Below are positions 6,734 through 14,050 of a stretch of 28,966 bases of DNA, one piece after another. This DNA comes from Anaerolineae bacterium (lineage in GTDB: Bacteria > Chloroflexota > Anaerolineae > B4-G1): contig JALWUZ010000058.1 of the NCBI GenBank assembly GCA_027079895.1, positions 1-28,966 of the forward strand. The letters run 5' to 3'. Each line of letters starts with the position of its first letter. The first letter of the stretch is position 1. The translations under genes were made by a program, and so were the position numbers. The notes beneath the pieces are model-generated. The model had not been told where the DNA came from, did no database searches, and saw only the letters and a list, made by a program, of their open reading frames with translations.

Positions 6734-7770
6734 ATCTCTACGACCTGTCCTTCCCCGCTCTCCAGGAGATGCTGGCCGCCTGGGGAGAGCCGTCTTACCG
6801 CGCCCGGCAACTCTGGGAGTGGCTCTACGTCCACCTGGCGACCGACTTCGACCGGATGACCAACCTCCCCCGCGCCCTGCGGGAGCGTCTGGCCGCCGAG
6901 ACGGTCATCGGCGCACCGGCGGCGGTGGATACCCTCGTCTCCGCCGATGGGGAGACGCGCAAGGACTTGCTCCGTCTGGCCGACGGGGAGACAATCGAGG
7001 TGGTGTTGATGCGGTATGAGCGGCGACGCACCGCCTGTATATCTACCCAGGTGGGGTGCGCGATGGGGTGCGCTTTCTGCGCCACCGGGCAGATGGGGTT
7101 TCGGCGCAACCTCACCTCCGGGGAGATCGTCGCCCAGGCGTTGCACTTCGCCCGCCACCTGCGCCGGGACGGGGAGCGTCTGACGAACGTCGTGTTGATG
7201 GGGATGGGGGAGCCGCTCGCCAATTACGACGCCTCGCTGGCGGCCATCCGGCGGCTCATTCATCCCCAAGGATTCCGGCTGGGACGCCGCCACGTCACCG
7301 TCTCTACCGTCGGGCTGGTGCCCGGTATCCGCCGCCTGGCCGAGGAGAATCTTCCCATCACGCTGGCCGTCTCTCTCCACGCGGCCACCGACGCTCTGCG
7401 CGACCGGCTGGTGCCGGTCAACAGGCGGTATGGCCTGGATGAACTGTTCGCCGCCTGTCAGGACTACGTCAAGCGCACCGGGCGGCGGGTCAGTTTCGAG
7501 TGGGCTCTCATCGCGGAGGTGAACGACACGGCGGAGCAGGCACAGGCTCTCTGCGCCCGACTGGTCGGGCTCAAGGCGCATGTGAATCTCATCCCCCTCA
7601 ACCCCACGCCGGGGTACGCGGGGCGGCCCTCCCCGGACGAGCGCATCGCCGCCTTCACGGCGGAGTTGCGCCGGTGCCGGGTGCCTTTTACCCTGCGTCT
7701 GCGGCGGGGCGGGGAGATTCGGGCCGGGTGCGGGCAGTTGAGGAGTAGGAGGGACGAGAGGGGCGGATGA
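6730..7770 (+). CDS. rlmN: 23S rRNA (adenine2503-C2)/tRNA (adenine37-C2) methyltransferase
   Basis: RlmN is a radical-SAM enzyme that methylates C2 of A2503 in 23S rRNA at the peptidyl-transferase centre, and A37 in some tRNAs. The 346 residues match the family. The Fe-S motif is VGCAMGCAFCATG with Cys110, Cys114 and Cys117 (C-x3-C-x2-C). The two extra catalytic cysteines are Cys103 (ACISTQ), equivalent to E. coli Cys118, and Cys334 in AGCGQL, equivalent to Cys355. Other conserved blocks are SYRARQLWEW (22-31), VVLMGMGEPLANYD, VSTVGLVPGI, LAVSLHA and NLIPLNP. This places it with RlmN; Cfr would be distinguished by sequence comparison. The start lacks an evident ribosome-binding site and follows a short overlapping leader frame. 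Confidence 0.93.
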   Translation: MNLYDLSFPALQEMLAAWGEPSYRARQLWEWLYVHLATDFDRMTNLPRALRERLAAETVIGAPAAVDTLVSADGETRKDLLRLADGETIEVVLMRYERRRTACISTQVGCAMGCAFCATGQMGFRRNLTSGEIVAQALHFARHLRRDGERLTNVVLMGMGEPLANYDASLAAIRRLIHPQGFRLGRRHVTVSTVGLVPGIRRLAEENLPITLAVSLHAATDALRDRLVPVNRRYGLDELFAACQDYVKRTGRRVSFEWALIAEVNDTAEQAQALCARLVGLKAHVNLIPLNPTPGYAGRPSPDERIAAFTAELRRCRVPFTLRLRRGGEIRAGCGQLRSRRDERGG

Positions 7771-7774
7771 CGGA

Positions 7775-7803
7775 TTGCCAAATCCGCCAACTCGTTGTAT
7801 CAT
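7775..7803 (+). promoter_or_regulatory. Promoter giving a near-leaderless rpe transcript
   Basis: TTGCCA (7775-7780) and TATCAT (7798-7803) are 17 nt apart. Transcription should start near 7810-7811, only two or three nucleotides before the rpe ATG at 7813. Confidence 0.65.
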
Positions 7804-7812
7804 ACCTCCTCA

Positions 7813-8535
7813 ATGGACGCAAGGCCCATCAAAATCGCCCCTTCCATACTGGCCGCCGATTTCGCCCACCTGGCCGCGCAGGTTCACGAGGCCGAGTCCG
7901 CCGGAGCGGATTACATTCACGTGGACGTGATGGACGGCCATTTTGTGCCCAACATCACCATCGGGCCGCCGGTCGTGCGCAGTCTGCGCCGGGTGACGGA
8001 TCTACCGCTCGATGTCCACCTGATGATCAGCGACCCGCTGCGTTACATCCCCGTCTTCGCCGCGGCGGGGGCGGACATCCTCACCGTCCACGTCGAGGCG
8101 ACCGTTCACCTGCACCGCGCCCTGCGGCAAATCCGCGCCCTGGGCTGCCGGGCCGGGGTCTCCCTGAACCCGGCCACTCCCCCTGTCGCCATCGGAGAGG
8201 TGTTGCACGCGGTGGATCTGGTGCTGGTGATGACCGTCAACCCCGGCTTTGGGGGGCAGCCGTTCATCGCCGGGATGGAAGGCAAGATTGCCCGGGTGCG
8301 GGCGATGCTCGACGAGGCGGGCAGCGCGGCGGAGTTGGAGGTGGACGGCGGGATTGGGCCGGAGACGGCGGGGTTGGTGGTGTCCGCCGGGGCCGATGTA
8401 CTGGTGGCCGGGACGGCGATTTTCGACGCGCCGGAGGGGGTGGCGGCGGCGATCGAGATGCTCAAAGCAAGTAGAGGAACGGCGAGCCCCCGTTTGTCCA
8501 AGCCCGGGTATGATGGTGCAATCCAACGAAAGTGA
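7813..8535 (+). CDS. rpe: Ribulose-phosphate 3-epimerase
   Basis: Rpe interconverts ribulose-5-phosphate and xylulose-5-phosphate in the pentose phosphate pathway. The TIM-barrel motifs are IAPSILAADF (8-17), HVDVMDGHFVPN with His36 and Asp38 (36-47), LDVHLM with His69 (66-71), VNPGFGGQPF (142-151) and EVDGGI with catalytic Asp178 (176-181), followed by AGADVLVAGTAIF. ATG 7813 fits family N-termini; ATG 7795 lies upstream of the predicted transcript start and is less likely. The protein is 240 residues, about 20 longer than usual: after AIEML there is a tail ending GAIQRK with no family counterpart. This may reflect a changed 3' end where the ATPase module was inserted. RpiB, the partner pentose isomerase, is encoded later in the window. 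Confidence 0.93.
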   Translation: MDARPIKIAPSILAADFAHLAAQVHEAESAGADYIHVDVMDGHFVPNITIGPPVVRSLRRVTDLPLDVHLMISDPLRYIPVFAAAGADILTVHVEATVHLHRALRQIRALGCRAGVSLNPATPPVAIGEVLHAVDLVLVMTVNPGFGGQPFIAGMEGKIARVRAMLDEAGSAAELEVDGGIGPETAGLVVSAGADVLVAGTAIFDAPEGVAAAIEMLKASRGTASPRLSKPGYDGAIQRK

Positions 8536-8557
8536 CAGCGGCAACAGGGAGAGCCGG

Positions 8558-9691
8558 ATGGGTGACCTGATTTTGAACTCTCTTGAGATCGAGGGTTTTC
8601 GTGCGTTCGACCGCCTGACTATCGAGCGTCTTGGGCAGGTAAACCTAATCGTGGGGAAAAACAATGTGGGCAAATCTTGTCTCCTGGAAGCCCTGCGGAT
8701 ATATGCGCGACGCGGTTCGCCAGAAACGATTCGAGACATCCTGACCTCCCGCGATGAAAGCGGCGGATTCGACGACCAGGCCACAGAGGTGGACTACATT
8801 GATGCCGTGAAACACCTGTTTTACGAGCGGAAAATCTTTGGCGAGCATCCCGACGGCGATACATTCAAGATAGGCCCTGCTGGTGAGGCCAACTTGCAAC
8901 TCGTAGTCAGCGCCCAGTGGTTCGAAGAAATAGATGACGGTAGGCGAAAGAGTTGGAGACCGTCCGAGGGGGCACCACCGCCCATCGAGGGCACAAATAA
9001 CTTTTTACCCGGCATTAGCATCACTTTTGGCGAGAAGCCGGTAATCTCCGGCCCACTTTCCAGGTTCTCGTTAGACGGGCGTTTTTTTAGATACCCAACT
9101 TTGCAACGGGAGAGCGGGATAGCCTGCCAGTTTATTCCATCCGATGGCCTGAACGAAGACACACTGGCCGAGTTGTGGGATAACGTCACTCTAAAACCCG
9201 AAGAGGAAGAGGTTTTAGAAGGGATGCACATCATTGAACCCGGCGTTGAAAGAATCAGCCTCATCGGGCCGAGATGGGGTCGTGGGCGCACTCGCATCCC
9301 GGTCGTGAAAATGCGGAATGTATCCGAACCTATCCCACTGCGCAGTCTTGGCGAAGGGATGACGCGGCTCTTCGGCATAGTGCTGGCCCTCGTCAATGCA
9401 CGAGATGGGCTTTTGCTCGTTGACGAGGTGGACAGCGGGCTGCATTACACGGTTCATCCGGCCCTGTGGCGATTGGTGTTCAGGGTAGCGGCCCATCTCA
9501 ACGTGCAGGTTTTCGCTACCACACACAGTTGGGACTGTATCCAGGGCTTCCAGCAAGCCGCCCAGGAACTAGGGAACAACGACGACGGGATGCTCGTTCG
9601 CCTGGAAAGGCGGCAGGGACACATCGTGCCTATTCTGTTCGATATGTCACGTTTGGGTATCGCGACCCGCCAAGAGATCGAGGTACGCTGA
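8558..9691 (+). CDS. AAA (AAA_15/AAA_21-type) ATPase, candidate defence component
   Basis: This is a 377-residue SMC/OLD-like ABC-type ATPase. Walker A is GKNNVGKS (33-40), after the typical LNSLEIEGFRAFDRL strand. A signature-like motif SLGEGMTRLFG lies at 263-273, Walker B at LLLVDEVDSGLH (285-296) and the switch His in TTHS (321-324). No TOPRIM or nuclease domain is present. ATPases of this type commonly act with a small adjacent effector, often TOPRIM or nuclease, in phage defence (for example PARIS-, Septu- or OLD-like systems). Here the next frame, starting ATGA on the stop codon, is only 33 residues, so the partner appears lost. The region is less GC-biased than its neighbours, suggesting acquisition. 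ATG 8558 is preceded by GGGAGAG. Confidence 0.82.
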   Translation: MGDLILNSLEIEGFRAFDRLTIERLGQVNLIVGKNNVGKSCLLEALRIYARRGSPETIRDILTSRDESGGFDDQATEVDYIDAVKHLFYERKIFGEHPDGDTFKIGPAGEANLQLVVSAQWFEEIDDGRRKSWRPSEGAPPPIEGTNNFLPGISITFGEKPVISGPLSRFSLDGRFFRYPTLQRESGIACQFIPSDGLNEDTLAELWDNVTLKPEEEEVLEGMHIIEPGVERISLIGPRWGRGRTRIPVVKMRNVSEPIPLRSLGEGMTRLFGIVLALVNARDGLLLVDEVDSGLHYTVHPALWRLVFRVAAHLNVQVFATTHSWDCIQGFQQAAQELGNNDDGMLVRLERRQGHIVPILFDMSRLGIATRQEIEVR

Positions 9692-9792
9692 TGGGCTACA
9701 GAAACTGGATGCTCGTCTTTTCGCTTTGTCGTAGAACGGGGCGGGCCTTGAACAAACCGAAACAGCAAGCGGGCCCTCCGCCGTGGGGGTAA
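9691..9792 (+). pseudogene. Remnant of a partner gene after the AAA ATPase
   Basis: A 33-codon frame begins MGYRNWMLVF at an ATG that shares its A with the ATPase stop (TGATG), with GAGG upstream, exactly the spacing of a co-translated partner. It ends in a Pro/Gly-rich tail without any recognisable domain, a few bases before the terminator of the opposing rpmB gene. The first ten residues look like the opening beta strand of a folded domain. The simplest reading is a 3'-deleted gene, but a genuine micro-protein cannot be excluded. Confidence 0.4.
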
Positions 9793-9796
9793 AAGA

Positions 9797-9827
9797 GAGA
9801 CCGGGCTTCACGAGGAAACCCGGTCTC
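9797..9827 (-). terminator. Intrinsic terminator of rpmB
   Basis: A 9-bp stem GAGACCGGG/CCCGGTCTC spans 9797-9827. Read on the minus strand it is followed by TCTTTT, giving a proper rho-independent terminator about 25 nt after the rpmB stop. It could also stop + strand transcription of the ATPase module. Confidence 0.75.
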
Positions 9828-9851
9828 GGTTCAGCCGTTCAGCGCGGGCGT

Positions 9852-10034
9852 TTACGCGCTTTTGTTCAGGGTGCGCAGGCACCGGGTGCAGATGTAAATC
9901 CGCCGCACCTGACCGTCAATCTCCACCCGCATCCGCTTGATGTTGGGCTTGAACTGGCGGTTGGTCGCCCGCTTGGAGTGGCTGACGTTGTGCCCAAATT
10001 GAGGGCTCTTGCCGCAGATCTCGCACTTAGCCAT
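9852..10034 (-). CDS. rpmB: 50S ribosomal protein bL28
   Basis: This 60-residue protein of the large ribosomal subunit begins MAKCEICGK and contains the conserved HNVSHSKRATNR and FKPNIKR segments and a YICTRCLRTL end. Cys4, Cys7, Cys49 and Cys52 form the zinc-binding ribbon of the C+ form of L28. GAGGTGAG lies three nt before the ATG. The gene is the only complete minus-strand gene in the window; it has its own promoter and terminator and diverges from the asp23-fakA operon. Confidence 0.96.
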   Translation of the reverse strand: MAKCEICGKSPQFGHNVSHSKRATNRQFKPNIKRMRVEIDGQVRRIYICTRCLRTLNKSA

Positions 10035-10071
10035 TATCTCACCTCACAAGAGTTCGTTACACAGGGCACGT

Positions 10072-10100
10072 ATCATACCACAACAAGGGCCTTCACGCAA
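10072..10100 (-). promoter_or_regulatory. Sigma70-type promoter for rpmB
   Basis: On the minus strand, TTGCGT (10100-10095) and TATGAT (10077-10072) are 17 nt apart, giving a leader of about 30 nt before the rpmB ATG. Confidence 0.7.
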
Positions 10101-10161
10101 CCTCAAGCGGGCGGCGTCCTCCGCCGCGATGAGCATTATGAATCAGGAAAGAGGGGCTACG

Positions 10162-10518
10162 ATGACAGATATGCAACCTGCCAGGGGACGGATCGAGGTC
10201 TCCCCCGCCGCTATCGCCAGTATCGCCAACGAGGCGGTGCTTTCGTGCTACGGCGTCGTGGGAACCGTCGCTAAGGATATGGCAACCGGTATAGCCAACG
10301 TTTTGTCCAAAGAGAGCAAGCGCGGCATTGACGTGCGGGTCGAGGATGGGAAAATCATCATTGACGTGTACGTAATCGTCGAGTACGGCACTCGAATCGC
10401 CGCCGTCGCCCGCAGCGTGATGAACGTGGTCAAGTTCAACGTGGAGCGGGCTCTGGGGCTCCCCGTCGCCGAAGTCAACGTCCACGTCGCCGGTTTGCGC
10501 GTCAGCGATGTTGATTGA
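10162..10518 (+). CDS. Asp23/Gls24 family protein
   Basis: This 118-residue Asp23/Gls24 protein has a typical GRIEVSPAAIASIAN opening (9-23), the Gly-Val-Val-Gly segment after a conserved Tyr30, IDVYVIVEYG (67-76), and the ending V-N-V-H-V-x-G (105-111). The family includes staphylococcal Asp23, which lies under the membrane and affects cell envelope stress, and is usually encoded directly before the DAK-domain kinase FakA, as here. ATG 10162 is chosen because GGAAAGAGGGG precedes it; ATG 10129 would add eleven residues. The last four codons and stop lie inside a 44-bp sequence repeated 361 bp downstream. Confidence 0.88.
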   Translation: MTDMQPARGRIEVSPAAIASIANEAVLSCYGVVGTVAKDMATGIANVLSKESKRGIDVRVEDGKIIIDVYVIVEYGTRIAAVARSVMNVVKFNVERALGLPVAEVNVHVAGLRVSDVD

Positions 10519-10546
10519 GAGCACCGGCGAATCCGCCGCGCGAGGA
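10503..10546 (+). repeat. 44-bp direct repeat, copy 1
   Basis: The repeat covers the last codons and stop of the asp23-like gene and the following non-coding bases (CAGCGATGTTGATTGAGAGC ... CGCGCGAGGA). It is identical to copy 2 at 10864-10907. The two bound a 361-bp unit. Confidence 0.95.
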
Positions 10547-10575
10547 CACGTTGGTGGTTAATGAGGGGATGCCTG

Positions 10576-10607
10576 ACTCGCGGCGCAAGAAGGATGACAC
10601 CGCGAGT
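10576..10607. repeat. Inverted repeat upstream of the small inserted gene
   Basis: ACTCGCGG (10576-10583) and CCGCGAGT (10600-10607) are perfect 8-bp inverted arms with a 16-nt loop. They lie 23 nt before the ATG of the small gene. It may be an operator or an RNA stem; function is unknown. Confidence 0.5.
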
Positions 10608-10630
10608 GTGAATCGTTGGGGGAGTGCGAT

Positions 10631-10879
10631 ATGAACGTCTACGAGTTGGTACTCGAAATGAAACTGCTGGAAAGACGCCTGACGCTCTACGAAGAAAAAT
10701 ATGGCGTGTTGAGCGAGGATTTCTATGCCGCGCTGATGGCTGGAGAGTTGAGCGAGTATGACGAATATGACGAGACACGGGCAGACTTCAGCCGTTGGAA
10801 GGGGATATACGAGGTGTGGCTGAGACGGGGGCAGGCGCACAACCAACTAACACCGCCTATCGCCAGCGATGTTGATTGA
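10631..10879 (+). CDS. Small acidic helical protein, possible antitoxin-like gene in a duplicated unit
   Basis: An 82-residue acidic protein starts at ATG 10631, with GGGGGAG upstream. The sequence is predicted mainly helical: LVLEMKLLERRLTLYEEKYG, then SEDFYAALMAGEL, an acidic stretch SEYDEYDET, and DFSRWKGIYEVWL. The pattern E-x-K-YG-x-x-S-E-x-FY...GEL...DF-x-x-W-x-x-x-YE resembles small proteins often encoded beside putative toxins in Chloroflexota and cyanobacteria, but no toxin gene is adjacent here. The last four codons (SDVD) are supplied by the 44-bp repeat and are the same as those of the asp23-like gene. Its function is not established; coding potential is supported by the ribosome-binding site and a coherent amphipathic sequence. 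Confidence 0.6.
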   Translation: MNVYELVLEMKLLERRLTLYEEKYGVLSEDFYAALMAGELSEYDEYDETRADFSRWKGIYEVWLRRGQAHNQLTPPIASDVD

Positions 10880-10907
10880 GAGCACCGGCGAATCCGCCGC
10901 GCGAGGA
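10864..10907 (+). repeat. 44-bp direct repeat, copy 2
   Basis: It is identical to 10503-10546 over 44 bp and supplies the end of the small gene. The sequence after this copy (AAGAAGAAGCAGGG) leads to fakA, so this copy probably marks the right end of the insertion. Confidence 0.95.
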
Positions 10908-10990
10908 AAGAAGAAGCAGGGTTCGCGTGTATGACGATCTGTGTCTGGCGGCTGCGCCGCTGACGCTAGCAAGCGAAAGGATTTGGCACT

Positions 10991-12643
10991 TTGACGGACA
11001 AGCAAATATCTTCCATTTTACAACGGTCTCCGCGCCTGGTGACGGACGGGCAGGGATTCAAGCGGCTGGTCAAGGCCGCCCTCTCCTGGCTCCAACACCA
11101 CCAGGCGGCCATCAACACCCTCAATGTCTACCCGGTGCCCGATGGCGATACCGGCACCAACATGGTGCTGACGATGCAATCGGCCTGGGCGGAGATCAAG
11201 GACACGCCGGAGCGCAACGTCGGCCTGGTGGCCCGCCAGATGGCCCACGGCGCGCTGATGGGGGCGCGGGGCAACTCCGGCGTGATTCTCTCCCAGATCT
11301 GGCGCGGGTTCGCCCGCAGTCTTGATGAGAAGGATGTCTACCGGGCGGAGGACCTGGCCGCCGCCTGTCGGGAGGCCGCCGACACCGCCTATCGGGGCGT
11401 CGTCAAGCCGGTCGAGGGAACGATCCTCACCGTTGCCCGCGCCGTCGCCGACGCCGCCACCAAAGCGGCCTCCGAGACGAACGACCTGGTACACGTCCTG
11501 GAGCACATGGTCTTCGCCGCCCACGAAGCGGTGGTGCTCACCCCCTCCCTCCTGCCGGTGCTCAAGGAGGCCGGCGTGGTGGACGCCGGCGGGCAAGGGT
11601 TGTTCATCATCCTGGAGGGGATGCTCCGCTACATGCGCGGCGAGCCGGTCGCCGAGGACGTGGAACTGGCCGAGACGGTAGACCTCATCACCTCCGAGTT
11701 GGAACCGGGCGAGGCCGGATACGGGTACGATGTCCAGTTCCTCATCGTCGGGCAGGATTTGGACGTGGAGGCCATCCGCGAGACGATCGCGGCGATGGGC
11801 GATTGCCCACTCGTCGTCGGGGAGCCGACCACCGTCAAGGTTCACGTCCACGTGCCGGACCCCGGCGTCCCGATCAGTTACGGCGTCAGCCTGGGCTCGC
11901 TGCGGGACGTGGTGGTGGAGGATATGCAGGCTCAGTACCAGGAGTTCATCGAGGAGCAGGACTTGCCCACCCCGGTACCGCCGTCGCAGAGGCTGGGCGT
12001 CGTGGCGGTGGTGATGGGGGACGGCCTGGCCCAGGTCTTCCAGAGCCTGGGGGTCGGGGCCATCGTCCACGGCGGACAGACGATGAACCCCAGCACCCAG
12101 GATTTGCTGAAAGCCGTCGAGTCGCTCCCCAGCGAGCAGGTCATCATCTTGCCCAACAACGGCAACGTCATCCTTGCCGCCGAGCAGGCCAAGACGCTCA
12201 GCGAAAAGCCGGTCGCCGTCATCCCGACCCGTTCCGCGCCGCAGGGAATCGCCGCGCTGCTCGCCATCAACTACCAGGCCGACCTGGAGACTAACGTCGC
12301 TATGATGACCGAGGCGATGCAAGAGGTGGAGACCGGCGAGGTCACTACCGCCACCCGCACGGTGACGATCAACGACATCCCCGTCGCCACCGGGCAGATC
12401 ATCGGGCTGCACAACGGCAAGTTGAAGGCGACCGGTGACTCCGTCGAGGAGGTAGTCTTCGCGCTCTTGGAGGAGATGGAGGCCGAGGAGCGGGAGATTA
12501 TCACCCTGTACTACGGCGAGTCCGTCACCGCGGCGGAGGCCGAAACGTTGGCCGCCAAACTGCAAGCCCGCTGGGACGAGCAAGAGGTGGAGGTCATCGC
12601 CGGAGGGCAGCCGCATTACCACTACATCATTTCCGTGGAGTGA
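10991..12643 (+). CDS. fakA: Fatty acid kinase catalytic subunit FakA/YloV (DAK-like)
   Basis: FakA phosphorylates fatty acids bound to FakB (DegV) proteins, giving acyl-phosphate for phospholipid synthesis. The N-terminal DhaL/DAK domain has INTLNVYPVPDGDTGTNM, in which Asp51 and Asp53 bind ATP-magnesium. MGARGNSGVILSQ and DAGGQGL follow, with the domain ending near 215. The central and C-terminal regions (about 230-550) contain GYGYDVQFL, VKVHVHVPDPG, LPNNGNVILAAEQA and the ending HYHYIISVE, typical of YloV. The length of 550 residues is normal. The start is probably TTG 10991, with AAAGGA 10 nt upstream; GTG 11039 is an alternative. It lies downstream of asp23 and upstream of two DegV genes, the usual context, but a two-gene ATPase/PIN module separates it from them. 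Confidence 0.92.
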   Translation: MTDKQISSILQRSPRLVTDGQGFKRLVKAALSWLQHHQAAINTLNVYPVPDGDTGTNMVLTMQSAWAEIKDTPERNVGLVARQMAHGALMGARGNSGVILSQIWRGFARSLDEKDVYRAEDLAAACREAADTAYRGVVKPVEGTILTVARAVADAATKAASETNDLVHVLEHMVFAAHEAVVLTPSLLPVLKEAGVVDAGGQGLFIILEGMLRYMRGEPVAEDVELAETVDLITSELEPGEAGYGYDVQFLIVGQDLDVEAIRETIAAMGDCPLVVGEPTTVKVHVHVPDPGVPISYGVSLGSLRDVVVEDMQAQYQEFIEEQDLPTPVPPSQRLGVVAVVMGDGLAQVFQSLGVGAIVHGGQTMNPSTQDLLKAVESLPSEQVIILPNNGNVILAAEQAKTLSEKPVAVIPTRSAPQGIAALLAINYQADLETNVAMMTEAMQEVETGEVTTATRTVTINDIPVATGQIIGLHNGKLKATGDSVEEVVFALLEEMEAEEREIITLYYGESVTAAEAETLAAKLQARWDEQEVEVIAGGQPHYHYIISVE

Positions 12644-12679
12644 GGTCCGGCAGCCGCCGAGGAGAGGACGGGAAACACG

Positions 12680-14050
12680 ATGGGCTCCCAGTCACTGCCG
12701 CTACTGGCGTATCAGGCCCAGAACTACAAACCCTTCGTTGACACGGGATGGGTTGATATTCAGCCCCTCGCGCTCTTCTTCGGCCATAACTCGTCGGGGA
12801 AGACGGCCTTGCTCTCCGTGCTGCCTATGCTGCGCCAGACGCTCGAGGACCCCAACCCGGAGGTCCCGCTCGTCCTGTCCTCGGAAACGGGCATAGATTT
12901 AGGGGTCTACGAGGAGGTCGCCCACGAGCACCGCGTGAGCCTGGAGGCTCCGGTCTGGTTCAACTTCAAGATTCGGTACGACGGCCCCCCACACCGGCAC
13001 TTCGGTGTACAATCATCGGCCGCGCTCGTGGTGCGGGTAGCGATAAACTACAACAAGAGACGCCGCCGCGTCGCCATCACCGAATTTCGCCTCTCAGTTC
13101 TGAACCCCGGCCAGGAGGAGGAAAGCCAGATTCTCAGACTGTACCGCAAGACGGCCGCCGAGAATCAGAAATGGCACGTTGACGCACAGGAAGCGATCGT
13201 CCGGGCTTGGGAGGCAGTTCCCCCGGTCTGGCTGCACCTCTTCCCTCAAGTGGATGTCAGGTTAATCGGGGAGGACTACGGACTGGGGGACATACTGCAC
13301 TACATTTACGCCCGTATGCAGGATGTCCTGAAAAACGTGATTCACCTGGGGCCATCGCGGGCTTTCCCCCGGCGGGTCTACAGAATCACCGGCGAGTCTC
13401 CGCGGGACGTGGGTATCACCGGCGGGGACTGGCTTCACGTGCTGCTGAAGGCCGATGAACAACGCGCCCTGCTGACCCAGGTGAATCGGTGGCTGCAAAG
13501 GCTGGGCTACGAATTGAGCCTGGAGTGGGGAAAGCGGGGATACGTCCATCCCATGCTCGTGGACAAGCACGACGTGGAGGTCAGCCTGAAGGACGTGGGG
13601 TTCGGCATCTCGCAGGTGTTGCCCATTCTCGTACAAGGTTTCATCAGCGACCCCGGCACCATACTGATTCTGGAGCAGCCTGAGATTCACCTGCACCCCC
13701 AGGCCCAGGCCGATCTGGGGGACATGTTGCTGGCGATCGCCCGTCGGGGGGTTCATCTCCTGGTGGAGACCCACAGCGAACACCTGCTGCTGCGCATCCA
13801 GAGACGCCTGGCCGAGGCCGCCGTGCTAGGGGAAGGGAGTTTGACCCCGGAACAAGTGGGAGTGTACTACATAGAAAAAATCGGGAGAGAGAGCGTCGTC
13901 CATCGGATACAGATGGACGCGACCGGGACGTTTCTGCGCCCGCCCGATAGGTTCACCACCTTCTTCTCCGACGATTACACCGAGACCGTCGAACGAGCGA
14001 AGATTCTGGCCCGCCTCGCCGAGGAAAAGCACCATGCGCGTGGTGATTGA
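12680..14050 (+). CDS. AAA ATPase (DUF3696/COG4938-like), partner of the PIN-like protein
   Basis: This 456-residue ABC/SMC-like ATPase has Walker A GHNSSGKT (35-42), the signature-like DVGFGISQVLP (305-315), Walker B TILILEQPEIHLHPQAQ (327-343) and the switch His in VETHSEHLLLR (362-372). This motif set is that of predicted ATPases linked to DUF3696. The segment between the motifs contains LGPSRAFPRRVYRI, also usual for the group. No nuclease domain is fused. Its final 17 bp overlap a PIN-like nuclease gene, so the two are almost certainly made together. The pair sits between fakA and its degV partners without a promoter of its own. By analogy with ATPase + nuclease defence pairs, the ATPase may sense or load the nuclease; this is inference. 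Confidence 0.85.
   Translation: MGSQSLPLLAYQAQNYKPFVDTGWVDIQPLALFFGHNSSGKTALLSVLPMLRQTLEDPNPEVPLVLSSETGIDLGVYEEVAHEHRVSLEAPVWFNFKIRYDGPPHRHFGVQSSAALVVRVAINYNKRRRRVAITEFRLSVLNPGQEEESQILRLYRKTAAENQKWHVDAQEAIVRAWEAVPPVWLHLFPQVDVRLIGEDYGLGDILHYIYARMQDVLKNVIHLGPSRAFPRRVYRITGESPRDVGITGGDWLHVLLKADEQRALLTQVNRWLQRLGYELSLEWGKRGYVHPMLVDKHDVEVSLKDVGFGISQVLPILVQGFISDPGTILILEQPEIHLHPQAQADLGDMLLAIARRGVHLLVETHSEHLLLRIQRRLAEAAVLGEGSLTPEQVGVYYIEKIGRESVVHRIQMDATGTFLRPPDRFTTFFSDDYTETVERAKILARLAEEKHHARGD

Noticed and set aside
8509..8514. TATGAT as a -10 box for the AAA ATPase gene
   Set aside because: No -35-like sequence at 15-19 nt; TTGTCC is only 9 nt away. The ATPase may be read from the rpe promoter instead.
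10503..10907. CRISPR array or IS element
   Set aside because: Only two repeats, 361 bp apart, with a coding frame between and no transposase; the repeat is not palindromic like a CRISPR repeat, and the target-site explanation for IS elements does not fit 44 bp.
10931..10963. Ten-codon leader frame before fakA (MTICVWRLRR)
   Set aside because: It is a plausible upstream frame with a small GGCG...CGCC stem, but no promoter or ribosome-binding site ties it to fakA, and random occurrence is likely.
11018..12622. 534-aa minus-strand frame opposite fakA
   Set aside because: High GC keeps stop codons rare on the reverse strand; the sequence is Gly/Asp/Arg/Leu-rich without motifs.
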